A DNA stretch of 64,000 nucleotides. Source: Armatimonadota bacterium. Lineage in GTDB: Bacteria; Armatimonadota; Fervidibacteria; Fervidibacterales; Thermosaccharophagaceae. Below the pieces are notes generated by a model. It did not search any database. It was given only the letters and a program-made list of their open reading frames with translations, and was not told where the DNA came from. This document shows positions 41,801-47,798 of this stretch, one piece after another. Location: the NCBI GenBank assembly GCA_025062195.1, contig JANXAS010000001.1, forward strand, positions 64,872 through 128,871, in the 5' to 3' direction. Position 1 is the stretch's first letter, and every line of letters starts with the position of its first letter. The translations under genes were made by a program, and so were the position numbers.

Positions 41801-44800
41801 ACAACTCGTATTGTAGCCTCTGATTTGCCATCAGCGGGGAGGGACGGAGGATTTGCAGCAATTGATAGACCTGCACCAACACCTTGCAAAGTGATGATAC
41901 CCGTCAATCGCTGCTCAGTGCCGTCAAGGAAGCGTGCAATGGCAATTATTGTGGCAACAGTTGAAGGCTCATTAAGCTTTGGCGCCGTGTAAGTTGCCGT
42001 TGCAATCCCACGTGCATCCGTTGGTGCCTGAGCTGTAATTGTGCCATGAGAAGCTTGGAAGCGCACGAGTATGTTCGGCAATGGGTTGCCCTGTGCATTT
42101 TTCGCTGTAACTGTAACAGTTGCTGTGCTTATTCCATCAGCTGTGATAATTGCCGGAGTAATGTCCATAGTCAATGTCACAGACGGCAAATAGGCAACCG
42201 ATATTTGGGCGGTTGCGGCGCCAGAAGTGGCAACTATTATAGCATTGCCAGCAACGGTGCTCGTGAAGAAGACACTTGCTTGCCCTCTGTCATTAGTCTG
42301 TGCAATTTGCACAGCTTGGGTGCCAGCTGCATCAGTTTGTGTAAATGTCACAGGTGTTCCCGGGACGACCCAGTTACCGTTTGCGTCCGTAACTTCGGCA
42401 ATGACTTTGAGTTGCGTAAAGCCATCAGCGTAAAGCGGAGGGTTAGGAACATAAGTTGTGAGCCTGATAAATTGCGCTGCCCCTGGCAGAATCGGCACAT
42501 CAATTGAAGCCTCAGCGGTTGCAGCCCTAACCGTAACGATGGCAATTCCAGCCCTTGAGCCAGCTGTCAATGTAGCTGTTGCTGTTCCATTAGCGTCTGT
42601 CACATCCGTTATTGCCTTGATGCTGCCCAATGATGTCGTAAACCTAACTGCAACACCTTGGACTGGCTTACCATCAAGGTCAACAAGGCGTGCCGTTATC
42701 ACTGAGCTTGAAACACCATCGGCAATGAGTGTTGGTGGTGTTGCAGTTATGATCAGGACTTCCCTTGCAGGCGTAAATGTGACATTGACTGTGCCAACTG
42801 CCCTTGAGCCATCAGGGTTGATTAGCACTGCAGTGACTTGAACGACCCTGGGCTGTGTCACGATAGCGCTTCTAAGGATTGCCATTGCTGTCCCATTCTG
42901 CGTCGGTGTTACGCTTGTAATGCGCCCATAGGTTGTATCAAAGTAAACCTGTGTCCCATCCGCCACCGGGTTACCTCTATCGTCAGTGAATGTGGCGTAA
43001 ATCTTTGCTTCACTTATGCCATCGCCCACAATCGTTGAAGGTTCGGCGCGCATTGAGACAAGCGTTGCTATCGTCACACCAAAAACAACTGTTGTCCTCG
43101 CAGGCTGCAGAATGCCTTCAACTCGCGCTTCAACAACAGCTTGAATTGGCGTCTTGCTCAACTGGCTCGTCAAAGTGGTTGAAGCCTTCCCACCGACAGT
43201 CCATGCGACTGATGGCTTAACTATGCCAGCACTCGTGCTGAATTGAACTGCAGTGCCATCCGAAACGGCATTATCGTTTGCGTCCCAGACTTGGACAGTT
43301 ATTTGCGAAGTGCTGATGCCGTCAGCTGGTATCGTCTGCGGGAATGCGCTTATTTCAATCCTCGCCGAAACTCCGGGCAGTTGCGTTAGGTGGGCAGATT
43401 GCACAACCCTCTCCGAGACAGCAGTCAGGACAATAGGTCCTGCTGTCCTTGAGGCGACTAATATCACCCTTGCCTGCCCAGTTTTTCCATCAATGTTTTT
43501 CGTCAAGGCGCCCATTGCATAGCGCTGCTGATTGTCCGCATCAATAAGCAGCACATTGCTATCACTGACTGTGAACAGGACTTGCACATCCGGGCGATTC
43601 AGAAGTGGCTTACCATCAACACCCCTAACTGTAGCCGTTGCTGTCACCCTATTTGCGATGTCGGTGCGCAAAGGACGGCGTTCCTTTGGCTCCGGCGAGT
43701 TAGTGTCGCTCACAGACATCGTTGACTGTGAAAGTTGCAGTTCAATTGAGGTTACAGTGACCTGCAATAGGTCAACCGATACAACTTGCCTTGCCTTTTC
43801 CTGTCCCTGATGGAGAGCCTGAACGAGGATTTGTATCCTTCCGACTTTCGTGCCTGAACGGAGCGCAACATTTGCAACTCCATTCTGAGTCACTGCCACC
43901 GTTTGTATTCTGCCGTCACCAAATTGTGCACCAAGAGCATCGCCCTCAATTGTGAAGCGCACCTCATTGCCGTCTTCAACCCTATTGTTGTTTGCGTCCG
44001 AGACTATAGCTGATATTGTCGTAACAGATGCACCATCAGCCGGCAATGAAGCTTGTGCCACACTGACTGTGAGGAAGTGAGGCGGACCTGGACGAAGCGG
44101 TATTGTCAAACTTTGCGACACCCCAGCTGCTGTTACCGTCACCTGAGCTTGCCCTGAAGCTGTCCCAGAGGTGAATGTAGCCTCTGCACGACCATTTTCA
44201 TCAGTGCGCACACTATGAGTGACAGTCCCTCCAACTGCCTGCAATGTCACGACGGTATCTTTAACCGGATTGCCAGTAGCATCTGTGACAGTGATGTCAA
44301 TGATGGCTTGATTTGGTGTCATGCCAACATTTGAGACGAATATGCCGCTTGAGGGCATCGGGACTTTGTTCCCCTGAGCATCAATTATATAGGCAGCTAC
44401 CTGTATGCTGGCTGCAACGCCCGGCTTGAGTGTTATTTCAGCCTTACCCTCAGCGCCATTTATCTTTGCCCTTGCCGTGACAACAGCTATGCCAACTTTC
44501 GTCCCAGCTGTGTAAACTGCCGTCGCATTGCCATTATCATCAGTTGTGGCACTCTCAGGGGAGACCCTACCAATGCTTGCCGTGAATGTTAGTTCAATGC
44601 CCTTAACTGGATTGCCCTTCGCATCATAGACCGTGGTTGTTATTTGACTCGTTGAGCGCCCATCGGCGGTAAGCTCAGCTGGGGCAGCTTTAACAATAAC
44701 TTGTGCCGGCAACCCAGCGATAAGCTCAATCGTTATGTTAGCTTGCGCCTGTCCGCACCTCGCCGTTATTACAACCCTACCTACCTTTGTGCCAGCCTGA

Positions 44801-45490
44801 TAGACTGCGGTCGCTTCACCGTTTCCATCTGTCTTAACTTGCACCTGTGGAACCTTCTTATCACCCTGCAAGAACCAGCCGTTGGCATCGCTCCCGCCAC
44901 TGCCGACAGGTCCTGCCGTTATTGAGAGCGTAACATACTGTTCCCTCATAAGCTCGGCAAAGGCATCCCTTACAACAACACTTATATCCGACTGCGTTAT
45001 CCCATCGGCTGTCAGTATTTGCGGGACTGCGCTCATCGTTATACTCGTTGGCTTAGGCGCAACAAGCGTCATAATGAGGCTCTTTGTGAGCTTTGGCTCC
45101 TCAACAACGGTTGCAACAATGCGCGCCACTTTATCCTGATCAAGCTCTGGCGCAACATAAATTACTCTGGCAATCCCTTGGGTGTCGGTCTTGGCTACAA
45201 GTTCGCTCTTAAGTTGCAGTGCACCTACTTGCCTGCTGCGTCCCGTGCCCTGTCCCGGTGTGAGTGGCTGCCTGAGCGGCAAGCTGCCAAGGGGTATAAG
45301 TGGCGTTATCTGCGCTGCAAGTTCAGGAGTGTATTCAACAAAGCCACCCATGTTTGTCGGATCAACTGTGAACTTGACATCAACACCGCCAACCGGCTGC
45401 CCATCCCTGTCAAGGACCTTTGCCATTATTAGTGCCATTGATCTGCCATTTGCAGACATTGCCGGGTCTACAACAGGCTCTGGAAGCTCA
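26833..45490 (-). repeat. Array of about 58 Big_1 (invasin-like) domain repeats
   Basis: I counted about 58 units by their opening ...A.P..I.ADG.S...I.A.V.DA.GNPV motif, mean spacing close to 107 residues. Variants that replace ADG with YVSGVG or VHGVG (at least four units) form a sub-family scattered through the array. A higher-order tandem of three-unit blocks is embedded at about 38820-41580. The final unit (residues about 6,850-6,942) is diverged and may be a capping domain. Confidence 0.85.
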
Positions 45491-47661
45491 ATGACGCTCG
45501 GCGGCTTGTGAGGTATTGCGCTGACTTCGGGTGAGATATCGCTGCCCAAACCGAGCCTGTCAACAAGCTGGACTGCATAAAAATATTGCGTGTTCACCTG
45601 AAGCGATCTCGCTGGCAGGTCACGACCGTCGTCAACAAAATACCGTCCATCTTGGAGCATATTGAATGGGATTGGGTCTGGCAACCCCCAAAGCTTGTTT
45701 AGCGAAGCCAACATAGTTTGCGTCTGACCGGGCGCAAACCCCCTGAAAATACGCACGCCTGTTATGTCGTTATCAGGGTCACGAAGAGCAGCGGTCACAA
45801 CATTCTGCAAATCAAGCGTCACGCTCTTATCAGTTACCTTTGCAACGATTGGCGAAGGTGGCGTTATAGGCTTCGCGTTTGCAACTGCGGTTGCAAAGTT
45901 GGATAGGTCGCTGGCTTTACCACCTTGATCAACGGAACGCACAGCATACCAATATCGGATGCGTGCATTGATGACATTGCGGTCAACATACCGCGTATTG
46001 AGCCTTCCGACAACCTCAGCTATTGGACGCATTTGAGGCGCTCGAACCCTTGAGAGGATTTGACGGATCTCTGGAAACCTTATATTTGGCGGCATGGGTG
46101 TTGGGCGGATAACACGAATGTGCGGTGAGCGCTGCTCCTCAAGGTTCTCCTCACCACGAAGCACCTGATACTTAACTACATCTGGGTCTGGTGATGGTTC
46201 CCAACGCAATTCAATTGCCTTGTCAAGCCCAACTGCCACAAGGTTCCTTGGTGGCTGCGGCTCATAATCGCCGGGCACGGCAGGTTGCACTGGCGTTGGT
46301 ATGCTTTCGTAGCGCCCTTGCCCAACAGCAACAAGCCTGTAAAAGTAAATCTTGCCATTCACCAAGCCCTTGCCGGCGTTGTCGTCAATGAACTCGGTTA
46401 CATTCGGGCGAAGTGTTCCCTCATCAGCAATTGGTCTATCGTGCGGCGTTAATTCCCTTGGCTCCTCAAACCTGAAAAGGCGATAGCCAACCAAGAAGCC
46501 CTCGGGATTTGGCACCCATGTCAACCTTACCAATTTGTCACCGGCTGTTGCCCTAAAGCCCCTTGGAGCCGTCGGGATGCCGATCGCAACAGCAGGTGGC
46601 ATTCCAGAGCCATCCGGTGGTGGTTGCACTATTTGACTCTCACGACCATCCTCAAGGACTGCGCTCACACCATACCTGTAAAGTGTTGGCGGTGTTGCAG
46701 TTGTATCCACATACTGCGTCTGTGTGGCTGGCACACGCGCAAGCAGCTGCCATCCACCTGCAGCCCTTGAACGTGTTGAGGCTATGCCCACTACTTGCCT
46801 ATAGACGCGATATTCAACTACGGTTCCAGCTGCCGGCGGCATCCAAACAATGCGCACCCCATTTGCTTCCGGATAAACTCCCACATCACTTGGTGCATTC
46901 ATCGCCGGCGCTGTTGGTGCCGCCCCTCCTCTACCGCCGCCTGCAAGTGCTGCAATTGCAGCCGCAAGCAGCACGAACGGCAAAATTGCTCCAGCAGGCG
47001 CTGCACGCTTTACCGGCTTCACTTCCTCAGGAGGCTTGCCAAGGAACCTGTCAACCACCACACGCGCCAAATCAAGCACAGCCTGTTTTATCAACGCTTC
47101 CTTAGCTATCTCAACAGGCGGCTTCTTTGCAGTGCGTGTTATCGTCTCTTTGACATCACCATTGGGGACTGGCTGACCAGTCTCAACGCTTATCAGTTGC
47201 ACCGAGACAGTGATTGTGACTGTGCCACCATCGGCTTCTTCAAGCCTGAATTCGTCAAGCGAGCCGAGAAGCACAGCATCCGCTTGCATCAATTTGCCAA
47301 GCGCCACTGCGCGCTCAACGGTTGGCTCTCTTATCGCAAGCTCAACTTCCTCCGGGGTAATCTGCTGTTCCTTAATTGCACGCTGTATTGTTGGGTCGCC
47401 CTCATAGGCTGTGCGGACTGAGTATTTGCCCGTGTCTATCATCCGGGCAGCTATTGCATCCCTTATCGTGTTAGCCAACCCTGGTGGAGCTTCTGGGGTC
47501 AACTGCGTGAATGAGAATGCAACGACACTCATTCGCCTTGCCTCAGCAGCCGTTGAGGGTGACTGCGGTGTAATGAGCAGCTGCGTTAAGGTTAAAGCGA
47601 TGATGAGGAAGTAACAAACATCCTCACGGATGCTGCTTCTCCTTATGGCTCGCAAACTCAT
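26833..47661 (-). CDS. Giant 6,942-aa secreted protein: CsgG-like head, FnIII domains, about 58 Big_1 Ig repeats
   Basis: A single frame of 20.8 kb. Residues 1-40 are a signal peptide (hydrophobic core YFLIIALTLTQLLI). Residues 44-205 form a CsgG/TolB-N-like alpha/beta domain (MSVVAFSF..., MQADAVLLGSLDEF, ISVETGQPV) like that of the 640-aa neighbour. A hydrophobic stretch at 224-242 (LPFVLLAAAIAALAGGG) may be membrane-inserted. Four fibronectin-III-like domains occupy about 255-730 (for example AIELRWEPSPDPDVVKYQVL). The rest is about 58 invasin/intimin-type Big_1 domains with the recurrent theme PADG.ST..ITA.V.DA.GNPV.DGT.V.F. Several contain DxDxDxxxD loops. No LPxTG, SLH or beta-barrel translocator is seen; it ends in a partly different last domain (APGIFGHN). 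The ATG at 47661 has AAGGGTA upstream. It is probably a cell-surface filament or adhesin (inference). Confidence 0.94.
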   Translation of the reverse strand: MSLRAIRRSSIREDVCYFLIIALTLTQLLITPQSPSTAAEARRMSVVAFSFTQLTPEAPPGLANTIRDAIAARMIDTGKYSVRTAYEGDPTIQRAIKEQQITPEEVELAIREPTVERAVALGKLMQADAVLLGSLDEFRLEEADGGTVTITVSVQLISVETGQPVPNGDVKETITRTAKKPPVEIAKEALIKQAVLDLARVVVDRFLGKPPEEVKPVKRAAPAGAILPFVLLAAAIAALAGGGRGGAAPTAPAMNAPSDVGVYPEANGVRIVWMPPAAGTVVEYRVYRQVVGIASTRSRAAGGWQLLARVPATQTQYVDTTATPPTLYRYGVSAVLEDGRESQIVQPPPDGSGMPPAVAIGIPTAPRGFRATAGDKLVRLTWVPNPEGFLVGYRLFRFEEPRELTPHDRPIADEGTLRPNVTEFIDDNAGKGLVNGKIYFYRLVAVGQGRYESIPTPVQPAVPGDYEPQPPRNLVAVGLDKAIELRWEPSPDPDVVKYQVLRGEENLEEQRSPHIRVIRPTPMPPNIRFPEIRQILSRVRAPQMRPIAEVVGRLNTRYVDRNVINARIRYWYAVRSVDQGGKASDLSNFATAVANAKPITPPSPIVAKVTDKSVTLDLQNVVTAALRDPDNDITGVRIFRGFAPGQTQTMLASLNKLWGLPDPIPFNMLQDGRYFVDDGRDLPARSLQVNTQYFYAVQLVDRLGLGSDISPEVSAIPHKPPSVIELPEPVVDPAMSANGRSMALIMAKVLDRDGQPVGGVDVKFTVDPTNMGGFVEYTPELAAQITPLIPLGSLPLRQPLTPGQGTGRSRQVGALQLKSELVAKTDTQGIARVIYVAPELDQDKVARIVATVVEEPKLTKSLIMTLVAPKPTSITMSAVPQILTADGITQSDISVVVRDAFAELMREQYVTLSITAGPVGSGGSDANGWFLQGDKKVPQVQVKTDGNGEATAVYQAGTKVGRVVITARCGQAQANITIELIAGLPAQVIVKAAPAELTADGRSTSQITTTVYDAKGNPVKGIELTFTASIGRVSPESATTDDNGNATAVYTAGTKVGIAVVTARAKINGAEGKAEITLKPGVAASIQVAAYIIDAQGNKVPMPSSGIFVSNVGMTPNQAIIDITVTDATGNPVKDTVVTLQAVGGTVTHSVRTDENGRAEATFTSGTASGQAQVTVTAAGVSQSLTIPLRPGPPHFLTVSVAQASLPADGASVTTISAIVSDANNNRVEDGNEVRFTIEGDALGAQFGDGRIQTVAVTQNGVANVALRSGTKVGRIQILVQALHQGQEKARQVVSVDLLQVTVTSIELQLSQSTMSVSDTNSPEPKERRPLRTDIANRVTATATVRGVDGKPLLNRPDVQVLFTVSDSNVLLIDADNQQRYAMGALTKNIDGKTGQARVILVASRTAGPIVLTAVSERVVQSAHLTQLPGVSARIEISAFPQTIPADGISTSQITVQVWDANDNAVSDGTAVQFSTSAGIVKPSVAWTVGGKASTTLTSQLSKTPIQAVVEARVEGILQPARTTVVFGVTIATLVSMRAEPSTIVGDGISEAKIYATFTDDRGNPVADGTQVYFDTTYGRITSVTPTQNGTAMAILRSAIVTQPRVVQVTAVLINPDGSRAVGTVNVTFTPAREVLIITATPPTLIADGVSSSVITARLVDLDGKPVQGVAVRFTTSLGSIKAITDVTDANGTATATLTAGSRAGIAIVTVRAATAEASIDVPILPGAAQFIRLTTYVPNPPLYADGFTQLKVIAEVTDANGNWVVPGTPVTFTQTDAAGTQAVQIAQTNDRGQASVFFTSTVAGNAIIVATSGAATAQISVAYLPSVTLTMDITPAIITADGISTATVTVTAKNAQGNPLPNILVRFQASHGTITAQAPTDARGIATATYTAPKLNEPSTVATIIAIARFLDGTEQRLTGIITLQGVGAGLSIAANPPSLPADGKSEATIRVVALDVQNRPVRGLTVRFTTTAGSLSEEAVQTGADGTATVKLIAPTTPAVATVTATIPPTATIGGTSVARTNVTFNPVTIVLSADSNVLRANGIATTSVRARLLDTSGLPVADGVVVNFAANEGSINPAIVPTVNGVAIATYTSGNRAVVATIVGQVISLGISGSLSITLLPMQAKRVVMVSSSPRFMADGNDVVSIEARVYDESGNAAMDGTVVCIRSDGGTFGAAGTQVRQVHLSTAGGLARVDIRSEEAKVISIEGFVDNDRDYVADTGTVVGQVKVEAVGVGAGITVTLNREMMPADGVSRARVRVSLRDAQGKAIGGMLVRLTSNLGRVEPSEVKSDANGVAEADLVASTVGGMATVVASCVYQGVERSGSGSITMNPVVIRLSSSVNELRADGKSTALITANVSDTSGLPVADGVTIRFSADNGQVLPEEVQTLSGVARATYIASRQAGVATITARAVALNIAQSLTINLLPGASKTVVATASSPTLLADGISTVTITASVYDEAGNPAADGTLIGFVSDGGTFGAAGTGIRQVHLPTMAGSCSVILRSVQPGIITVNAFIDIDRDGAPDFGTQGAKVVIQAIPVPASISLTLSKTQLPADGASKTQITAAVRDTQGNPLGGINVAFTTTFGRLTADSAITDQNGITPPIELIAPTVPGVATVTASSVINGAIASGSAVVTFNAVSIVVTTDKAQMSADGRTTATVIARLLDSAAGVPVADGILVDFRTDNGQVNPARSETKNGVAICTYTAGVRAGVATVTGEVMSLGISGSVGIMLRAKEASVVVVDANPYSIPADGNSVSQITATVLDSDGNFVQDGTVVTFRTNLGTFGPRLSNIQVVQATTINGQAIVGLRSLPKAGLASVVGFIDKDGDKVLDAGEPSDQAIVEIAAIAPGLTLSVDRLSIPADGVSLATIQATLRDSLGRVIDASGVVFSTNAGKLVNRDDSEAKNGVVRIQLQSDIVPGSATVVAVAKLDGAEARQSVNVVMNPLAVSLVIDKDRLKADGVDNTFVRARVMDVANNVVSGVDAEFSVDNGDVTPKVVTVQGGEAIAKLTSSKVSGIANVRVRVLRYVATAQVTYVPVDIAKVLISANPVEVPVGAFGSAISVLALDSSNRPVEGAVVTFSTDKGFIVVGQGITDAQGVATATLYSDTTVGEATVTATATYEGRSAIGQVKVRFIPGSAANITIEVRNSRGKVVNPNEEPVEANNIDYYELIAYVTDRFGNPVRDGTAVTWKIDPNFRQTAQGGVSMTQNGRARNELLSSIFCVGQVAAIVDPVFAATQLVFVPGPPVTVVASAIPPVIEAGVGEATITARAFDAQKNPINIELGGTPGAGVPNVIKGKRSVDFIFSTNAGLLDDLETGANHETGTTVTVKGDTIVDNGGIATVKLLAGSTATTTATITVKAGTAIGTANVTFVSSDAAQLRVTAQPRQIPGNMIATSTLRVEVRDAKGNPVRDETPVQFEIASGNVDDGIFLPSGGTRQTALTSNGVVTIVYRSGLNISDDARNVQINVVSGKASLVYNMILQSAKPHSATLTAAPSTIPANGLATSTITATLRDANGNPVPLGTIGVFRTDNATFVNAISADGREARDATDANGVATATLRSSTRAGIAKVWIDEAIVNGTTVRLAQVGSTAVQMVGVPAVMTLVSDRASLPADGVSYAVLTLTLRDAQGNPIKTDPARDDDNIRFTTTNGTLKTLAGTDLPINGVDTDANGVVKVRLVAPFNPGAATVTATFVRDGVVTRAQEDVVFRPLAIRVIANPDTIRADGISTSTITAFLRDAVTNEPVAQGTLVTFATTLGTITANDESPELAGIQVSVRGYDGQVTVALLSGREPGVATVTASVGTSSGSVSVTLIGAPANIVLTAAPAQIRAGGVDTSTITARVVDAAGNSVWDGTLITFQSTLGTLSPDEDGNPANGAQRSTVGGRTFVLLTSGNDIGTATVSAKAENDVMASVLVLITSGAPASIELAAEPDRIVADGVTVSRIIATVKDANNNPVSNAPVYFSTTVGTIVPQTAFTNAQGIAVATLTSTSVGVAYVTAASGPVSKRITVTVIKGVPAALSLRSDVDEVYVHGVGKTPESATITITVRDANNAPVGGVPVFLTTTLGSVTSSVTTNGQGIATATFTSGLQSGNAVITAQAGSAIASLTVRVKPGAPEQVTLIASPNVILADGVSTSRLTATVLDKNGNPVEDGTQVTFSATAGTVVGSPAATVNGQAQATLRSTTTETNVTVTATSNGKSDSTIVRFAKVEPTAIQLSAQPSMLSVGGIPGRVTQSKVIAIVLDAQGRRIANGTPVTLRTSKGIFVESKQPTYEATTVNGQVAAMLDVSAETESGVALITAESGQAVASLSIPVQPGPPAAITLAAMPSSIPADGISTCTLIAKVQDQYGNPVPNQPVAFSATRGTVTQATANTNVLGAASATLRSISSSVDVVVAATAQSGAMTATTMVTFTAVRAASITLTAVPPAIPADDRTASTITAIVNDANGNPVPDGTVVTFVTNFGLFTNGSTVQYVETLNGRANVTLRSQAGLAGVAHVTATSGDAIGTVTVTITSGMPAFVELSVVPDKVPADNQTVATVRAEVRDTAGNPVPAVAVTFSTTLGAFTNAQVPTDARGVAITQIRSNRVGIATITAVSGSASSVQVQVEFITPTATIQLVATPTIIKADGGQSRITATVMDGFGKPVPDGTVVRFSIPSVNHGRLQPDADNNPIAESVKTANGQASVTLIGNAAVPVPGTCPVTAEANTATGIVRSTVEVVLAKEPARITLTATPSSIRADGVSTSQIRALVTDANSHAVADGTPIKWKTTAGRIDAQTTTVNGEARATLTSSPVPQAQPVRVTAFYDANNNNDVDAGETSGTVDVIFSAGPVASLMLTAQPQTQIADGVSIVQLKATVKDELGNPVADGTPVIFQTNLGTFVGAPAPGTTYPTSTVNGEASASLVSSQTGLATVTVQVGLLARQVVVSFKPGPAASVSLSVVPAVVFPEDGREVLITATALDRLNNPVEDRTRVEFIVTAYDGTDYTYNLRRLDGTYSNIVNTVSGLAQIKLVRASKNDIGVYTVRANVLSDGGILVSALAQVRFAGEPAELIATATPTVIIADGRSTSAITVVARDITGMPVADGTIINFTTTAGSVTSVGRTVGGQVVAALTSSMQPTPQNAPAVVTAWYDADGDRIPSYGFEPMATVEVVFTTGVPARVTLAASPTKVFADGVSTSAIVATVMDALSRPVIDGVPVTFTTNLGTFPNGLQTFTTVTSGGTGQASVMLTSPRLPGIANVTATVAGITSAPVTISFVPGEPASIIVTASPVSLKAGTGMTSLITATLRDAVGNPVADGTQVMFEISGTSQFITPMPVTTRNGVAVATLRGDTANSAPRRELVTAKAQTSTGYVSSAVEILFVGLPAYIALTAAPTTVTADGASTARITAAVFDVVGNPVYDGTVVEWRVDPTPADLNVTISGEGSTRNGVAVATLKAPNRPGSATVTVTATETKVQASITIRFIPNAIARITITAEPPEIDVLGADGVEATTITAVVTDAAGNPAPDGTIVFFSTTRGTIEAAKPTYGGIARATLTSSTVSDNNVIVTAQTNGVSAQTTVKFRPGAARRVRLTAVPNRVIANGYSQVVVTARIVDVNGNNVADATPVWFFATQDNEQPGMFIGGTYDVALNRTQVRAFTQGGIAAAVLRSSKTAGTVTIVVHAFRIADDTTDPNNLPPAQASESMQVVYEPSVPASVQVSAEPSSIYVSGVGVEPSSAIITALVLDTNGIPVEGGTARFSIAANQGVLTDEYGSDNDGSPMTETVTIGVGNMAGIAKARLTAGTTVGTVTISVAATRGGVTATGIGSITYMPGPVHTIVCFANPTAIPADGASLATISAIVRDMHGNAIPSVPVAFTSDIGTIPVPKSVTDGRGIATTTLRSIASDKTVTATVIARAGDKSAMAQVTFSSVLADTVVLAATPTTIVADDGQSAMTVTATVTARGQPVPDGTLVTFSASSGSIDSAQTPDEDVTAPGWQRKTIQGVAIIRLRSGRVAGPVIITATSGTAFANLQVTFLPGPPDESQCTISPSPSTIPADGTTPSVITVTVLDKFQNPIPGVVVDFTAIGGAVVPAQSKTNAQGIATTRFTSTTQGQATVTANFGGIVKSVNVTVEAAPVASITLSFSVPNLYVTGVTVNGQPVGTIPALPIEGTATATVRDVNGNPVGAGIVVTFSTTLGAIEASATTTAGGAAQVKLLAGTTSGIARVRAAVGSVVGTLDIPILPGDPASIMLGGVPTVIPADGRSTASITATVKDANNNPVRDGTTIEFFSRDTKVGYPPATGDPPGNPMGTITARADTINGMANATLVSRSSTVPLVAYVSARARVGAAYVYSDSIPGNATLDPLEVTFEPVAAATLTLSAQPSKIYVSGVGLLPTTSLITAQVLDAAGNPVPDGTIVHWMTDRGVLQDPDSGLPSDRSATIGGVAKIQLVSGPLAGRATVTAVIRDPNNNPILSQSIQVEFMPGLPAPYPHSTMSANPPTISGNGIANSTITVTLRDANGNPVVDGTRVTFIANRGTIRPVTGYEQGTVGGVCMAILVSEVVAVDTDAYVKANAPAGSPFFIGTDMDGTQLGGQHCIVTMVKSIPTTISASIDRARLTPDGRSTANITVKVADQFGLAVPDGTVIDFSVDLGTVTTPSVTRNGVASAIYTAGTTPGIATINIRVHDYPHINTGLQVYLPGGVVKILMGYDPALIYEPSIWADGVDRQRIVAQCIDRFGNPVNGVEIIWTTTAGSITPATDKTGPRTVSGFRGGAQTLEGASIATLVSQRSLAGLSATVTAIVPTGETGIVMASTYVGFTGVPTQVDWEWLNTTTGLYNEPVAIYHIPTGGRIHIRIRVRDQNGTNVPDGTSVTFSISTTSGSDGGSLSNPSQTTSNGWTHPWLHYGEGWGTAATLSGGTDGRVWRCTIDATVSTPYGSITFRAPGIFGHN
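38820..41580 (-). repeat. Three tandem three-domain super-repeats, about 920 bp each
   Basis: Within the Big_1 array, three successive blocks share the same order of three domain types. Type A opens NPV.I.LS.....RADG. Type B contains DGGTFGA and a late FIDxDxD loop. Type C has LPADG.S plus a (V)PG.ATV.AS ending. Type A begins at about 41580, 40665 and 39745, and a fourth A-like unit begins at 38820, so the periods are about 915, 920 and 925 bases. This shows growth by duplication of a three-domain unit. Confidence 0.75.
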
Positions 47662-47798
47662 TACCCTTACCCCCTATTGATCGCGAAGATGCTTACCAAC
47701 ATGGACGATGATTGCGCTTATGTTGTTTGCAAAACTCGCTTTATGCATTACCCACACCACAACGGCATGTAAACACTGCATCCATCACATTGCACGAA

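Noticed and set aside
26833-45490. Possible CRISPR or tandem DNA repeat array because of the periodic sequence
   Set aside because: The periodicity is about 320 bases, follows protein domains, and the DNA copies are too diverged; no 25-40 base identical repeats with spacers are present.
16665-47614. Many plus-strand open frames of 60-240 codons within the two giant genes
   Set aside because: They are antisense to long, clearly coding repeat proteins. Their products are low-complexity mirrors of the repeat motif, with no ribosome-binding sites or family resemblance.
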